From: JAWKWH01 sp963669285
GTDB lineage: Bacteria > Pseudomonadota > Alphaproteobacteria > Rhizobiales > Rhizobiaceae
Direction: 5' to 3'
Assembly (NCBI GenBank): GCA_963669285.2
Contig: CAXXSI010000030.1
Span: 371,052 to 435,051, forward strand
DNA: 64,000 nt
The position numbers and the translations under genes are program-made. A model generated the notes under the pieces. The model saw only the letters and a program-made list of their open reading frames with translations. It made no database searches and was not told where the DNA came from. Positions 42,827 to 51,082 of this stretch are shown here, in pieces; position 1 is the stretch's first letter; each line of letters opens with the position of its first letter.

Positions 42827-43219
42827 ATGAAGCGAAACATGGACCTTGCTCGCCTAATTCTGCTGGCAATCGAGCAAAGCGATGACGATGAACCCGCATC
42901 AATCCAACTGCCAACGGACCAGTATGATGATCTGCATATTTCACTACACGTTCGGCTTCTACATGAGGCAAACCTCATACATGCCATCGAAAGCACCCGC
43001 GGATTTAACTCGTCCTCTGCGTGGATTCCACATTCGTTAACCTGGCAGGGTCATGAATTCCTCGACGTAGTTCGACTTGGTGAAATATGGGAAAATCTCA
43101 AGATGGAAGAGGCCAAATTCGGTGGCGATTTGCCGTTTGGGGTCTTGTTTGATCTAGCACTCAATGAGGTGCGCAGCAGGGTCGGCATTGTCAGCAAAGA
43201 TCGATCGAACAAATCGTAG
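42827..43219 (+). CDS. DUF2513 family protein
   Basis: ATG 42827 follows AAGGGAG. The 130-residue product matches the DUF2513 pattern: MKRNMDLARLILLAIEQSDD, YDDLHISLHVRLLHEANLIH, WIPHSLTWQGHEFLD and GEIWENLKM. The family is found in phages and mobile elements and looks like a winged-helix protein. After its stop a start-less open frame (43168-43374) reads SIEQIVETREFAPIWISEGG and onward, overlapping the end; either a second protein lost its start or this gene once continued. Confidence 0.75.
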   Translation: MKRNMDLARLILLAIEQSDDDEPASIQLPTDQYDDLHISLHVRLLHEANLIHAIESTRGFNSSSAWIPHSLTWQGHEFLDVVRLGEIWENLKMEEAKFGGDLPFGVLFDLALNEVRSRVGIVSKDRSNKS

Positions 43220-43683
43220 AAACACGAGAATTTGCGCCAATTTGGATTTCCGAGGGTGGCTCTAACGCAGAGCAGGCCCGTGCATCTTTGGAGAAGGAGA
43301 ACGAGCCCGCTCAGAAATACCAAAACGATTTGGGGGCGAATCAGTATTTCATTTTTAGGGATACCGCCAAATAGTTACAGAAGCAACTTTTTGGGCGAAA
43401 CGTGTTTACTGAAAGACTTACATCGAATGCCTTCTTAGCGGACTGAACAGCATCGATTGATTGTTCTGGAAGCATGTTCGCGTGAGGTAAAAATCCGCTT
43501 CAATCGCAACTCGATCCGAAAGGCTCTCCAGGCCGTTGTAGAGCAGCCGTAGAAGGTAGGCGGGATTGTAGACGCTTCCAACCGGCAATCTTATGCTTTG
43601 AACTTATCCTATGCGGCATCATGATCGATGAGAATAAGGCCACATGCCGGAATCTGATCGAATCAGTGTAAGAACAAGACTGC
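43220..43683. other. Region with a start-less open frame and the upstream part of the 43711 gene
   Basis: The first 155 bp continue a protein-like frame without a start codon (ends TAG 43372-43374). From about 43617 the DNA is homologous to 10573-10637. The middle shows nothing. Confidence 0.35.
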
Positions 43684-43710
43684 GGGGATACAGGTAGAGG
43701 AGTAGTCCCC
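43684..43710 (+). promoter_or_regulatory. Hairpin enclosing the ribosome-binding site of the 43711 gene
   Basis: GGGGA (43684-43688) pairs with TCCCC (43706-43710), immediately before ATG 43711. The Shine-Dalgarno-like TAGAGGAG lies in the loop. The counterpart is at 10638-10664. Confidence 0.45.
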
Positions 43711-43923
43711 ATGCACCAGCTGGTCACGCAGAGCAGAATATCCGGTCACAATCAACGCTATCCGATATCCCATTTGAGCTTAGCAAGCGGCAGTTTACAG
43801 GTCGATTTTTTGGCTCTGGAACGCAAAGACATGTTTCGAACAGTCGAAACCTTGCGGCACCGGCTTGACTGCATTGAGAATGATCTCGCGCGACTGGAGC
43901 ACAGTTCGCGGACTGCCTTGTGA
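43711..43923 (+). CDS. Small coiled-coil protein, paralogue of 10665-10880
   Basis: A 70-residue product starting MHQLVTQSRISGHNQRYPIS with LQVDFLALERKDMFRTVETL and LRHRLDCIENDLARLEH. Similarity to the 10665 copy runs over the whole length, and the upstream 90 bp are also alike, which indicates a duplicated unit with its own control region. The function is unknown. Confidence 0.65.
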   Translation: MHQLVTQSRISGHNQRYPISHLSLASGSLQVDFLALERKDMFRTVETLRHRLDCIENDLARLEHSSRTAL

Positions 43924-44114
43924 AATGCCTTGCGCTCGGTTTCGTCGAGCGGAGCATGCTCATTTAGATCAAGGCGCTGTTTTTTGGACTTGCCACACCA
44001 CCCATACTATCGGCGTGTTTGTACAGCGCTGGTGTAGCCACCCTAGCTTGTGTGTTATGGGTGTCAGTGTCGTGATTCGATCTAACGGTATCTGGATTAT
44101 CCAGCCGGGCTACT

Positions 44115-44158
44115 AGAAGCAGCGCTCTTGGTTGTTCATGCTAAGGGCGCTTCTTTTT
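44115..44158 (+). terminator. Rightward hairpin terminator
   Basis: AGAAGCAGCGCTCTT pairs imperfectly with AAGGGCGCTTCT and is followed by TTTTT. It may serve the 43711 gene, about 190 bp upstream, and it faces the convergent gene ending at 44168. Confidence 0.5.
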
Positions 44159-44167
44159 CGCGATACA

Positions 44168-44383
44168 CTAAGCGGCGTCGTTTGCCGCGAGAATCCTGAA
44201 AAAGGTTTCAGAAAGCTGCATAGCAGTCTTGTCCGGAAAGCCAGCCGTTTCGAGAAACTTCTCGACTTCCCCGAGTGAGACAACACCGCTACGGAGGCCC
44301 AGCGCGATCGATGCGAGCGCGAGCGATTGCGGGGTCGTGAAGCCTAAATCAACAAGGGACTTGATCGTGTCTTCGGTGCGCAT
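44168..44383 (-). CDS. Hypothetical small helical protein
   Basis: A 71-residue protein (MRTEDTIKSLVDLGFTTPQS...) with helix-rich composition and no signal peptide. A near-perfect CtrA-type site TTAA-CCACCAC-TTAC lies at 44475-44489, about 90 bp upstream. No family is recognised. Confidence 0.5.
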   Translation of the reverse strand: MRTEDTIKSLVDLGFTTPQSLALASIALGLRSGVVSLGEVEKFLETAGFPDKTAMQLSETFFRILAANDAA

Positions 44384-44779
44384 TCTCTAAGGTCTCTCGA
44401 ATTTGTGAAAATTCAATATATTGCCTTGTCCCGTTTTGTCGGGCGAAAGACCGTCCGATTATACGATATAAGGATTAACCACCACTTACAGGCAGTTTGG
44501 CCGGGCACGAAATCATGCCCTCAAACCGTCTTGAGATGCAGCCGTAACCCGCCGTTCATCATGTAGACCTTCCTGTCTGAAAACTGCGCTTATGGTAGAG
44601 CCCAACTTGGTCATTCGTGTAATGTCGCAATGTGAATGTTCTTCACTATGCAGTACTCACGTTCAGCCACCCGGCTTTGTGGTTCTTGCTGCGGTCATGT
44701 GATTCCGCGCACAGCACCAGAACATCTGCACCAGTTACGCTTCCGCGTCGATGCTAATAAAGAACGGAAGGACTTCGAT
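44384..44779. other. Intergenic stretch with a near-CtrA site
   Basis: Nearly 400 bp between divergent genes; apart from TTAA-CCACCAC-TTAC at 44475-44489 nothing is recognised. Confidence 0.35.
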
Positions 44780-45040
44780 ATGAGAATGATATCAATTTGT
44801 ATGGTTGCGACATTATTGGCCTTTTCCGGTCAAGCATTCGCCTACACTTGTGGTGGTGGAAGTTGCACCTGTGGTGGTGACAACGACTGCGACGCATTGT
44901 TCACCAGCAACAAATGCAAATCTGGAACAGAGTCTGTCTCCGGTGTTAATGGAAGTTGCACTGCGGCGCTGGTCAGCGTTAATCCCAAATTGTCGATCAA
45001 GAAGCCACGGAAGTTGAAGCTCCGGTCAAACGGAAATTGA
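44780..45040 (+). CDS. Small exported cysteine-rich protein
   Basis: ATG 44780 follows GGAAGGA. The 86-residue precursor has a signal peptide (MRMISICMVATLLAFSGQAF, cleavage after FAY or AFA). The mature part starts YTCGGGSCTCGGDNDCDALF, with further cysteines in SNKCKS and GSCTA, then a basic tail (KKPRKLKLRSNGN). Six closely spaced cysteines suggest a disulfide- or metal-stabilised mini-protein in the periplasm or outside. I know no family; a precursor of a secreted peptide is possible. Confidence 0.6.
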   Translation: MRMISICMVATLLAFSGQAFAYTCGGGSCTCGGDNDCDALFTSNKCKSGTESVSGVNGSCTAALVSVNPKLSIKKPRKLKLRSNGN

Positions 45041-45085
45041 TCTGCGCCCTATTGGCATGTACTTGCTAGCTTTCCCTCAAATTAA

Positions 45086-45111
45086 AGCCCGCAACCGGAA
45101 GGTAGCGGGCT
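45086..45111. terminator. Hairpin between convergent genes
   Basis: AGCCCGC (45086-45092) and GCGGGCT (45105-45111) form a stem between the genes ending at 45040 and 45192. U-runs are weak on both strands. Confidence 0.4.
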
Positions 45112-45191
45112 AGGCCCCAACTGCCATGGGAACAGCCGATAGGTAGCGTCACTTTCTGCGATATTCGAACCACGCTGACAAACTCGAAATA

Positions 45192-45503
45192 CTAGGATTT
45201 GTGTCCCTGCCGGGCAGCATTTGATTTGGCGTCACCCTTCGCCCTGTAACCTTCGGACGAGCGGCCGACCTGGTTGCCGTTTTGCGCAAACCTGCGCCAC
45301 CGCCATTCGCCCCGTTTGTCGCGATAAAACTCCCAACGGTCGTTTTCTACAAACCCACGCTGCATATTCGCTTCAGCATCGCGCTTTGCTCTGTAACCTT
45401 CCGATGATGCGCCAACTACTCTGCCATTGGTGGCCAGTCGCCGCCATCGCCACTCGCCCTTCTTGTCTTTATAGAGTTCAAACTTGTCATTCTCGCCTGC
45501 CAC
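45192..45503 (-). CDS. YegP/DUF1508 tandem-repeat protein
   Basis: The 103-residue protein consists of two DUF1508 repeats of about 48 residues: FELYKDKKGEWRWRRLATNG with SSEGYRAKRDAEANM, and WEFYRDKRGEWRWRRFAQNG with SSEGYRAKGDAKSNA. E. coli YegP and relatives have the same tandem fold; the function is unknown, and YegP-like proteins are often stress related. It is highly basic and cytoplasmic. Confidence 0.9.
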   Translation of the reverse strand: MAGENDKFELYKDKKGEWRWRRLATNGRVVGASSEGYRAKRDAEANMQRGFVENDRWEFYRDKRGEWRWRRFAQNGNQVGRSSEGYRAKGDAKSNAARQGHKS

Positions 45504-45720
45504 GTGCCCTATCTCCTTGTGAACGGTTTGGAGCTGAACGGCATTGTGCCGTAATTCAGCTTATGCTTTTCCGCGTCGTTGTGGCAAATTATCATTCAAC
45601 CAAATCGATCAGCAATTAACAGCAATATCCCTTGTCTTCCTGAGGGCATGGGTCCAGAAAAGGGATGTCAATCGCTGGGATAAATATTGTCGGATATTAT
45701 CGTGAGAGGAGGAACGCACA

Positions 45721-46149
45721 ATGTTGAAAGAATTTAAGGAATTCGTCGCCAAAGGCAACGTGATGGACTTGGCGGTCGGTGTCATTATCGGCGGCGCATT
45801 TGCCCTGATAGTTAAATCGCTGACTGACGATATTATCATGCCGATTGTTGGCGCCATATTCGGCGGACTTGATTTCTCAAACTACTTTGTCGGTTTGTCG
45901 AGTTCGGTCAATGCATCGACACTCGATGCAGCAAGAGAGCAAGGTGCCGTTCTGGCCTATGGCAGCTTTCTGACAGTCGCGCTGAACTTCCTAATCCTCG
46001 CTTGGATCATATTCATGATGGTGAGAGCGGTGAACAACATGCGACGCAAGGAAGAATCGGCCGCGCCAGCGGAACCGGAAGCACCCCCAGCTGATATAAC
46101 TTTGCTCACCGAAATCCGTGACCTGTTGGCAAAACGCGGCGCAAAGTAA
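45721..46149 (+). CDS. mscL: Large-conductance mechanosensitive channel MscL
   Basis: A 142-residue channel with the full family pattern: MLKEFKEFVAKGNVMDLAVG at the N-terminus, pore helix VGVIIGGAFALIVKSLTDDI, periplasmic loop with DFSNYF, second helix FLTVALNFLILAWIIFMMVR and cytoplasmic helix LLTEIRDLLAKR after a Pro/Ala linker. It releases solutes under osmotic downshock at the inner membrane. GAGGAGG precedes ATG 45721. It is monocistronic. Confidence 0.97.
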   Translation: MLKEFKEFVAKGNVMDLAVGVIIGGAFALIVKSLTDDIIMPIVGAIFGGLDFSNYFVGLSSSVNASTLDAAREQGAVLAYGSFLTVALNFLILAWIIFMMVRAVNNMRRKEESAAPAEPEAPPADITLLTEIRDLLAKRGAK

Positions 46150-46320
46150 GCGATTTCAGATTAGCGCGCTGCCCTTCGCATTGATCGGTGGACAGCTCTC
46201 CAGTGCCTTCCTGGAACGCACTTTCTCTCACCCGACACCCGCATGTAACAACGGAGAGTCGTCTATTGTGGGGGTAGGCCTGATGCCATTTTTAGCTATT
46301 CATCTCTTTGACCAAAGCCT

Positions 46321-46343
46321 CACCCAGTTCTCTGTGGTGGGTG
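46321..46343 (+). ncRNA. Leader hairpin, copy C
   Basis: CACCCA (46321-46326) pairs with TGGGTG (46338-46343) 19 bp upstream of ATG 46362. It corresponds to the stems at 12405-12427 and 12798-12820, with different paired bases. Confidence 0.5.
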
Positions 46344-46361
46344 GAATTTCCGGGGCCATCT

Positions 46362-46598
46362 ATGCGTATTACCAAACCGAGATCGACTTCGATCGATCCA
46401 CAATACATCAACGAATGTGAGGAAGCTCTTGCGCCAGCATTCAATGACTTGGCGGATCTGGCTGAGCAGAGAGGCTGGAACGGCACGGTTGTGGCGATGA
46501 CGCTGCTATCGCTGGCAAAATCCAATCTCAGTCACAAAAGCGCAGATGCTGACTTCGATAAGGTTCTTCAAGCGGTGCGGGTAGCGGCCCTAAAGTAA
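46362..46598 (+). CDS. Small repeated-family protein, copy 2
   Basis: A 78-residue protein nearly identical to the one at 12841-13077: MRITKPRSTSIDPQYINECE, EQRGWNGTVVAMTLLSLAKS, NLSHKS and KVLQAVRVAALK. About 80 bp of upstream leader are also homologous. As at 12.8 kb, a PilZ gene follows on the same strand, here after an extra gene (46697). Confidence 0.65.
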   Translation: MRITKPRSTSIDPQYINECEEALAPAFNDLADLAEQRGWNGTVVAMTLLSLAKSNLSHKSADADFDKVLQAVRVAALK

Positions 46599-46696
46599 TC
46601 AAGCCTACCAACGGTCCGCTTGCGTCCAACGAATGCCAAGAACCAAAGCGAGTATGCACCGGCAAGTGTAACCGTTTTGGTCGGAATTGCATCCAA

Positions 46697-47083
46697 TTGC
46701 GCAACACGGTTCACCAGCCTCCGATTGTTGCATGCCTGCTCGCCCCCTCGCCAATCCGCTTAGTCGATGGACAATTGTTCCGGACACGTGCCGAATTCTG
46801 CCGCGCATGTGGCATTTCACGCAGTTCGCTCCGTGCCTATGAATTGCGTGGCTACTCGGTAAACGCTGTTGCACGTGCCTATGGTATCCTCATGGACGGC
46901 GGTCCGAATCCACTGAAACGCAAATGGCAGGTGGTCACCCTGTCAGATGGCGGTACACATCGATCCATATGCAGGTTCGCCTACACACTCGGGATTACTT
47001 CAACGACCATTGCGAACCGCTTGAATCAGGGTTGGACGCCGGATCAGATCAGAGAGCATTACACAAATGCTCGCATGACCTAG
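46697..47083 (+). CDS. Small protein with phage-type helix-turn-helix repeats
   Basis: The start is uncertain (TTG 46697 is the first; no ATG precedes the conserved part). Two similar segments occur: FRTRAEFCRACGISRSSLRA, and RSICRFAYTLGITSTTIANR followed by LNQGWTPDQIREHY. The latter resembles helix-turn-helix units of phage and mobile-element proteins in which W-T-P-x-Q recurs. It interrupts the order small gene-PilZ seen at 12.8-13.4 kb, so it was gained here or lost there. Confidence 0.5.
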   Translation: MRNTVHQPPIVACLLAPSPIRLVDGQLFRTRAEFCRACGISRSSLRAYELRGYSVNAVARAYGILMDGGPNPLKRKWQVVTLSDGGTHRSICRFAYTLGITSTTIANRLNQGWTPDQIREHYTNARMT

Positions 47084-47165
47084 GTTTCAGGCGATCATCC
47101 AAGGTCCTTACGGTCCGGTAATCTGTTTGTCGTACATACTAAGTCGGCGGAGAAAGGACTTGGGT

Positions 47166-47459
47166 TTGGAACCGAAGGTAACTTTGGAGCGTCGGCGTAT
47201 GCATCGACACCCTGTAGATATGCACGGCAAAATCCTGCGCGGTGGAAATCTCCCGGAATCTATCTGCAGCATCCGAAATATGAGTCTGATGGGTGCTGAA
47301 CTGAGGGTTGGCACCGACCAGCAATTTCCCGATGAGTTTCTACTCGCTGTGCGTGCAGATGGCCGAACCTATCGATGCCGAAAACAATGGCGTGACGGAA
47401 GAAGATTGGGTGTTGAGTTCATTGGCACAGAGAGCGAAGTCCAAAAAATGCGGTCATAG
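47166..47459 (+). CDS. PilZ-domain protein (putative c-di-GMP receptor)
   Basis: TTG 47166 is chosen because it sits 7 nt after AGAAAGGA and aligns with GTG 13160 of the frameshifted paralogue; further in-frame codons upstream lack such a site. The 97-residue protein is a single PilZ domain: ERRRMHRHPVDMH, ICSIRNMSLMGAELRVG (ligand-binding S-x-x-G-like stretch) and YRCRKQWRDGRRLGVEFIG. It probably responds to cyclic di-GMP; the partner is unknown. Confidence 0.75.
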   Translation: MEPKVTLERRRMHRHPVDMHGKILRGGNLPESICSIRNMSLMGAELRVGTDQQFPDEFLLAVRADGRTYRCRKQWRDGRRLGVEFIGTESEVQKMRS

Positions 47460-47594
47460 GGACGCGTTTCGCGTTTTGGGTGCTCTGATCCCCGGAGGCT
47501 GAAAAACGCCTTTAGGATGCACCGCTCACAGAAAGTATGCGCGTTCAAAGCCGCCGACTTGATTCGACCTAGATTGTTTGCGTTCGCGGGAAGC

Positions 47595-47891
47595 TTAGTG
47601 GCCGGCTAGATCAGCCTGCGTCGGAAGCGGTTCTTCGCGACTATATCTGAACTCCGAATCTTCGCCATTTGAAGCAAGACGACTGATGTCAAAATGAGCC
47701 TGATTGATTTCTTGCATGGCCAACTCGGTCCGTAAGTACAGTTCGCGAACATGGTCAAGAGAGTCAGCACGCTCTCGCATTAGTCCGCGTTCTTGTTCCA
47801 ATCGTCTGATGATGTCATCAATTTCCAGGAAGCGTGCAGAAATGCGTTTATGCTCGGTATCAATGCTTTCTATGAACTCTGATCTGGCCAC
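47595..47891 (-). CDS. Hypothetical coiled-coil protein
   Basis: GTG 47891 follows GGAGAAG. The 98-residue acidic protein is almost entirely helical with heptads (RFLEIDDIIRRLEQERGLMR, VRELYLRTELAMQEINQ). A near-perfect CtrA-type site TTAA-CCTTTTG-TAAA lies at 47966-47980, about 75 bp upstream. No family is known to me. Confidence 0.6.
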   Translation of the reverse strand: MARSEFIESIDTEHKRISARFLEIDDIIRRLEQERGLMRERADSLDHVRELYLRTELAMQEINQAHFDISRLASNGEDSEFRYSREEPLPTQADLAGH

Positions 47892-48088
47892 GGTACTTCT
47901 CCGTTTTTGGAGCGAAACGCTGCTCCAGTTAAGTCACAGATGATTGGCCGCGATAATGTACAGGGTTAACCTTTTGTAAACTCAAATATCGGTGCATGGT
48001 TAACTTGCTGCTGGTTCAAGCAACCGGATTTTTCTTCATAGAGCGACTGGAAAAAAGCAGTCATAGAACGTCGTTTTGTGCTTTAGGT

Positions 48089-48117
48089 GCCCGAGCAGCC
48101 GTCAATTAGAGAACACG
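48089..48117. repeat. 29-bp inverted repeat, right copy
   Basis: The exact reverse complement of 35894-35922. Together they bracket 12.2 kb containing the LuxR, TetR, APH-AAA, mscL and repeat-family genes. Confidence 0.6.
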
Positions 48118-48368
48118 CCTTAGTTAGTTGCCAAGCGCTGTCCGGATCACTTCAGCAATCGCCTGCCACTCACCTTTTTGAGCGGAGTCTTGGCCCTGAA
48201 ATCGGTTTAGACGGGATAGCGCGACGTCCAACGCTTCTGATCCATGTGATCGCAGAAGCGATACGGCTGAGGAGCGCCACTGATCCGTCACACCTGTTTG
48301 TGTCGTACTGCCAATACATTCCTCTGTTATTTGGGCGCTCCCTCAGTCCGCATCGTCTGTCCGGACGG

Positions 48369-49931
48369 TCATCCCCGCCAGAACAACCAAAGGATGTCTG
48401 ACAGTGCCGATGCATTGTTCGCAAAATAGCTGTGGCCCAGGATCCCATCCTTGAGCGCCGACATATCGATCGTGTCCCAGGGCACCGGTGATCAGTATGC
48501 TCTCACCGGCTTCACCGGCGCGGGGTGTTTTCTCCGTGCAGGCTTCTCGAAGTTTCGAGCGCCGCATCCTTGCTCGAGGCATAAAGCGTCAACCGTCGAG
48601 AAATCGACTGGAAACGCTGAGCCATGTCCGCGAACAGGTCGACATCTATATCAGGTGCCGCAAATAAAACCTGCTCGAAGACCGGATCAGGCGAAGGTGA
48701 GCCAACCTGCCTCATTGCCATCAATTCAAGTGCATCAGAGAGCGCGCGACCACCCATCGAGTGCGCAATCAGGTGAATCCGGCTAACACCGACTTTATTT
48801 GCGAGATTGTCGAGAACGGACAATAGGCGCCGCCCACCCAGCCGCACCACAGCTTCATCGGAAATGTAACCGAAAGGGTTGCCCATAGATGGCCAGGAAT
48901 AAACGAACGGTATGCCTTCGAAGTTCAAATCATATGCAATCTGTTGCGGTTCGTTTCGCCGCATTGGCAAACGTGACATTATATCCGTGTACGAACACAA
49001 ATGCTTCGTCGGCATCACGCTTGTTCAAAGAGGCGCGCATCCGCTTTGCAACTTCGCTTTCCGAGAGCGTCTCCAGACGTTTGATGATGATGTGTTTGTC
49101 GGGATTTCTGCGACCATTCAAACAACACGAGCGAAGGAATTTCGACATTACCGGGTTTGTGGCTCTTCGGCACTGTTATATCGAGTACGCCCAAACTCGA
49201 GCTTTGCGCGCTGCCCACCGTAAGAATGTGTCGGGCCGAGTCGAGCCGGTCCTTGCACGATCGGTCGCATAGTAGACTGATAGTTGGGTAAAGCTGTCCT
49301 TCGGCGCTTTGCGTTCGCGGCTATCGATAATGGTCTTTGTAACCGGCGAATTGAAGTCCTTGTTGGCACATCGCGCATTCTCGTCTTCTGCTAATGATCG
49401 GAGCCGGTTCGCCTCATCACCGCGTCCTACTTCTCCGTTCAGATCAGCCAGCCTGGAAAGTAATTGCATGAGGGCTTGCGAATCGCAGGGTAGGTATCTG
49501 CGATCGATTTCCAGCGTGCGATTAAGGTAATCAATCGCATGAATAAGACTATCACCACGCTGAAAAGCGTTAGCGGCGTTCTCGAATATCGGTGAAAGCT
49601 CCGGCGAGTTCACGCCTTTGGTCTGCGCTACGGTTTCCGCTAACGTGACGTATGTCTCTGCGCCCTCTGCGAAACGGCCCGCGCGAATGAGATAGTCAGC
49701 AACATCTGTGAGCAATGCAGCGAGTTCTTCACTGTCATCGAACTCACCTTTCCTAATTTGGTCCTCGATGACCGAGATAGCACTCGTGTAATCACCCTTG
49801 GCTGCAAGGGTACGCGCTCGGTTGACCTGCATGATTTCGCTGAGCTCAACCGCCTTCGCATCTGGCACTATGGCATTGAGCAGAAAGACGAACGCCAAGA
49901 CTAAGGATGTTCGCAAAATGGAATAGGTCAT
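48369..49931 (-). pseudogene. Exported TPR plus DUF900-type alpha/beta hydrolase, multiply frameshifted
   Basis: Starting at ATG 49931: a signal peptide (LVLAFVFLLNAIVPDAKA), TPR-like helices (ARTLAAKGDYTSAISVIEDQ), then VYYATDRARTG, the entry of DUF900 esterases. From about 49270 the homology hops frames: LEFGVLDITVPKSHKPGN, then KRDADEAFVFVHGYNVTFAN, then FEGIPFVYSWPSMGNPFGY with the nucleophile elbow LIAHSMGGRAL and FAAPDIDVDLFADM, ending near 48369 (SALSDILWLFWRG-stop). At least three shifts are needed. Its former role was probably a periplasmic or envelope esterase. Confidence 0.65.
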
Positions 49932-50348
49932 GTGGCCTACCAGATCTCAGAGAATTTCAGATTACCTCAAAAAATGTGTGCGCAAGCATATGGTTTCTAA
50001 GAGCGTGTCATCGTGGATTTAGGCATCAATCTGCAAATGTACCAGCAAAATCGGATTTGAGGCTAAACTGCCGGCCATCAAATGGAATGGGGGTAGCTCG
50101 GTCTATTGCTCGAACTTTGCACTTGTTTTCCGGCCAAAGAATGGGCGTTATCAGAGGTTTGTCGTTCAAATCGAACCAATACCCGCCGCGGGCGGCGGTT
50201 GAAAATTGAAAAAACACTCCCATCGATCGATATCATCCATGCTTAAAAACGCTGCCGACGAACAATGGGCTCGCACTCTTGACAAAATGCGCCATTGGTC
50301 GGCTTTTTTCGTTTTTAACATCGCGCAACGGACACCGCGAACCGAACC
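49932..50348. other. Intergenic stretch with a dispersed motif
   Basis: About 420 bp. A minus-strand frame of 65 codons (50026-50223) contains protein-like residues (YWFDLNDKPLITPILW) but has no recognised family, and it covers the motif at 50145-50161. I do not call it a gene. Confidence 0.3.
50145..50161 (+). repeat. Dispersed 17-bp motif, copy 2
   Basis: GCGTTATCAGAGGTTTG, identical over 17 bp to the copies at 33624 and 58471. Confidence 0.4.
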
Positions 50349-50969
50349 ATGGAAATTGTCTGCAGATCAAGTTCACCAACCAAGCTGGTGCTGGTCATTC
50401 ATTCGTGGTGGGGCTTGACGCAATCGTTTCGCGACTATGCCGAGCTTTTATCAGTGCAAGGATATGCGGTCGGTTTGAGCGATCTTTTCGATGGTCGCAC
50501 TGCCTCGAATATAGCGGATGCAAAGCTTCTACGGCGGGCGCCGCGAAAAGTGCCAAAGTACAAATCCCTCATATCGAACATCAATGAACTGCTGGCTTTT
50601 GGCGGCGGTAGCACACAGACGGTCAGCGTCATCGGCTTTTCGATGGGTGGGCATTGGGCCGTGTGGTTGTCGCAGCAGCCAGATATCCCGGTTCGATCGA
50701 GCGTTGTTTACTATGCCGCACGCGGGGGGAATTTTGCCCAAAGCAGGTCATCGTTTCTGGCACACTTTGCCGAAAACGATGCCTGGGTTAGCAAATCGGC
50801 AAGACGAAATATGCAGCGAAAGATAATTGAAGCGAAATGCAGCTGCACGGTGTTTGACTATCCGGGAACAAGCCACTGGTTTGCCGAATCCAGTCAGCTG
50901 CAAGACTATAATGCACCAGCAGCGCAACTAGCTTTGGAGCGAACGATCGCGCACATCAATTCCGTCTAA
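50349..50969 (+). CDS. Dienelactone hydrolase family protein
   Basis: The 206-residue protein follows the DLH fold: LVLVIHSWWGLTQSFRDYAE near residues 13-32, LSDLFDGR, the elbow VIGFSMGGHWAVWL near 98-111 (Ser nucleophile instead of the Cys of classical dienelactone hydrolases), HFAENDAWVS with the acid Asp near 147 and PGTSHWFAE with the catalytic His near 177. It is probably cytoplasmic, hydrolysing an ester or lactone of unknown identity. It is the only intact enzyme in the decayed hydrolase region. Confidence 0.8.
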   Translation: MEIVCRSSSPTKLVLVIHSWWGLTQSFRDYAELLSVQGYAVGLSDLFDGRTASNIADAKLLRRAPRKVPKYKSLISNINELLAFGGGSTQTVSVIGFSMGGHWAVWLSQQPDIPVRSSVVYYAARGGNFAQSRSSFLAHFAENDAWVSKSARRNMQRKIIEAKCSCTVFDYPGTSHWFAESSQLQDYNAPAAQLALERTIAHINSV

Positions 50970-51082
50970 GCTGTTTGCTAAAGGGTCAGGAAGCCACATC
51001 CACAATACGGCCGAGCGCGATGTGCAGATGGCTATTGACACCGGCTGGCTGATCCAGATCGATAGATCCGTTTATCCGAATC

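Noticed and set aside
43865..44116. 83-codon frame after the small coiled-coil gene
   Set aside because: It overlaps that gene in another frame and runs into a terminator; no protein character.
50026..50223. 65-codon minus-strand frame with aromatic residues
   Set aside because: Protein-like in part but with no family, and it covers the dispersed motif; kept as intergenic.
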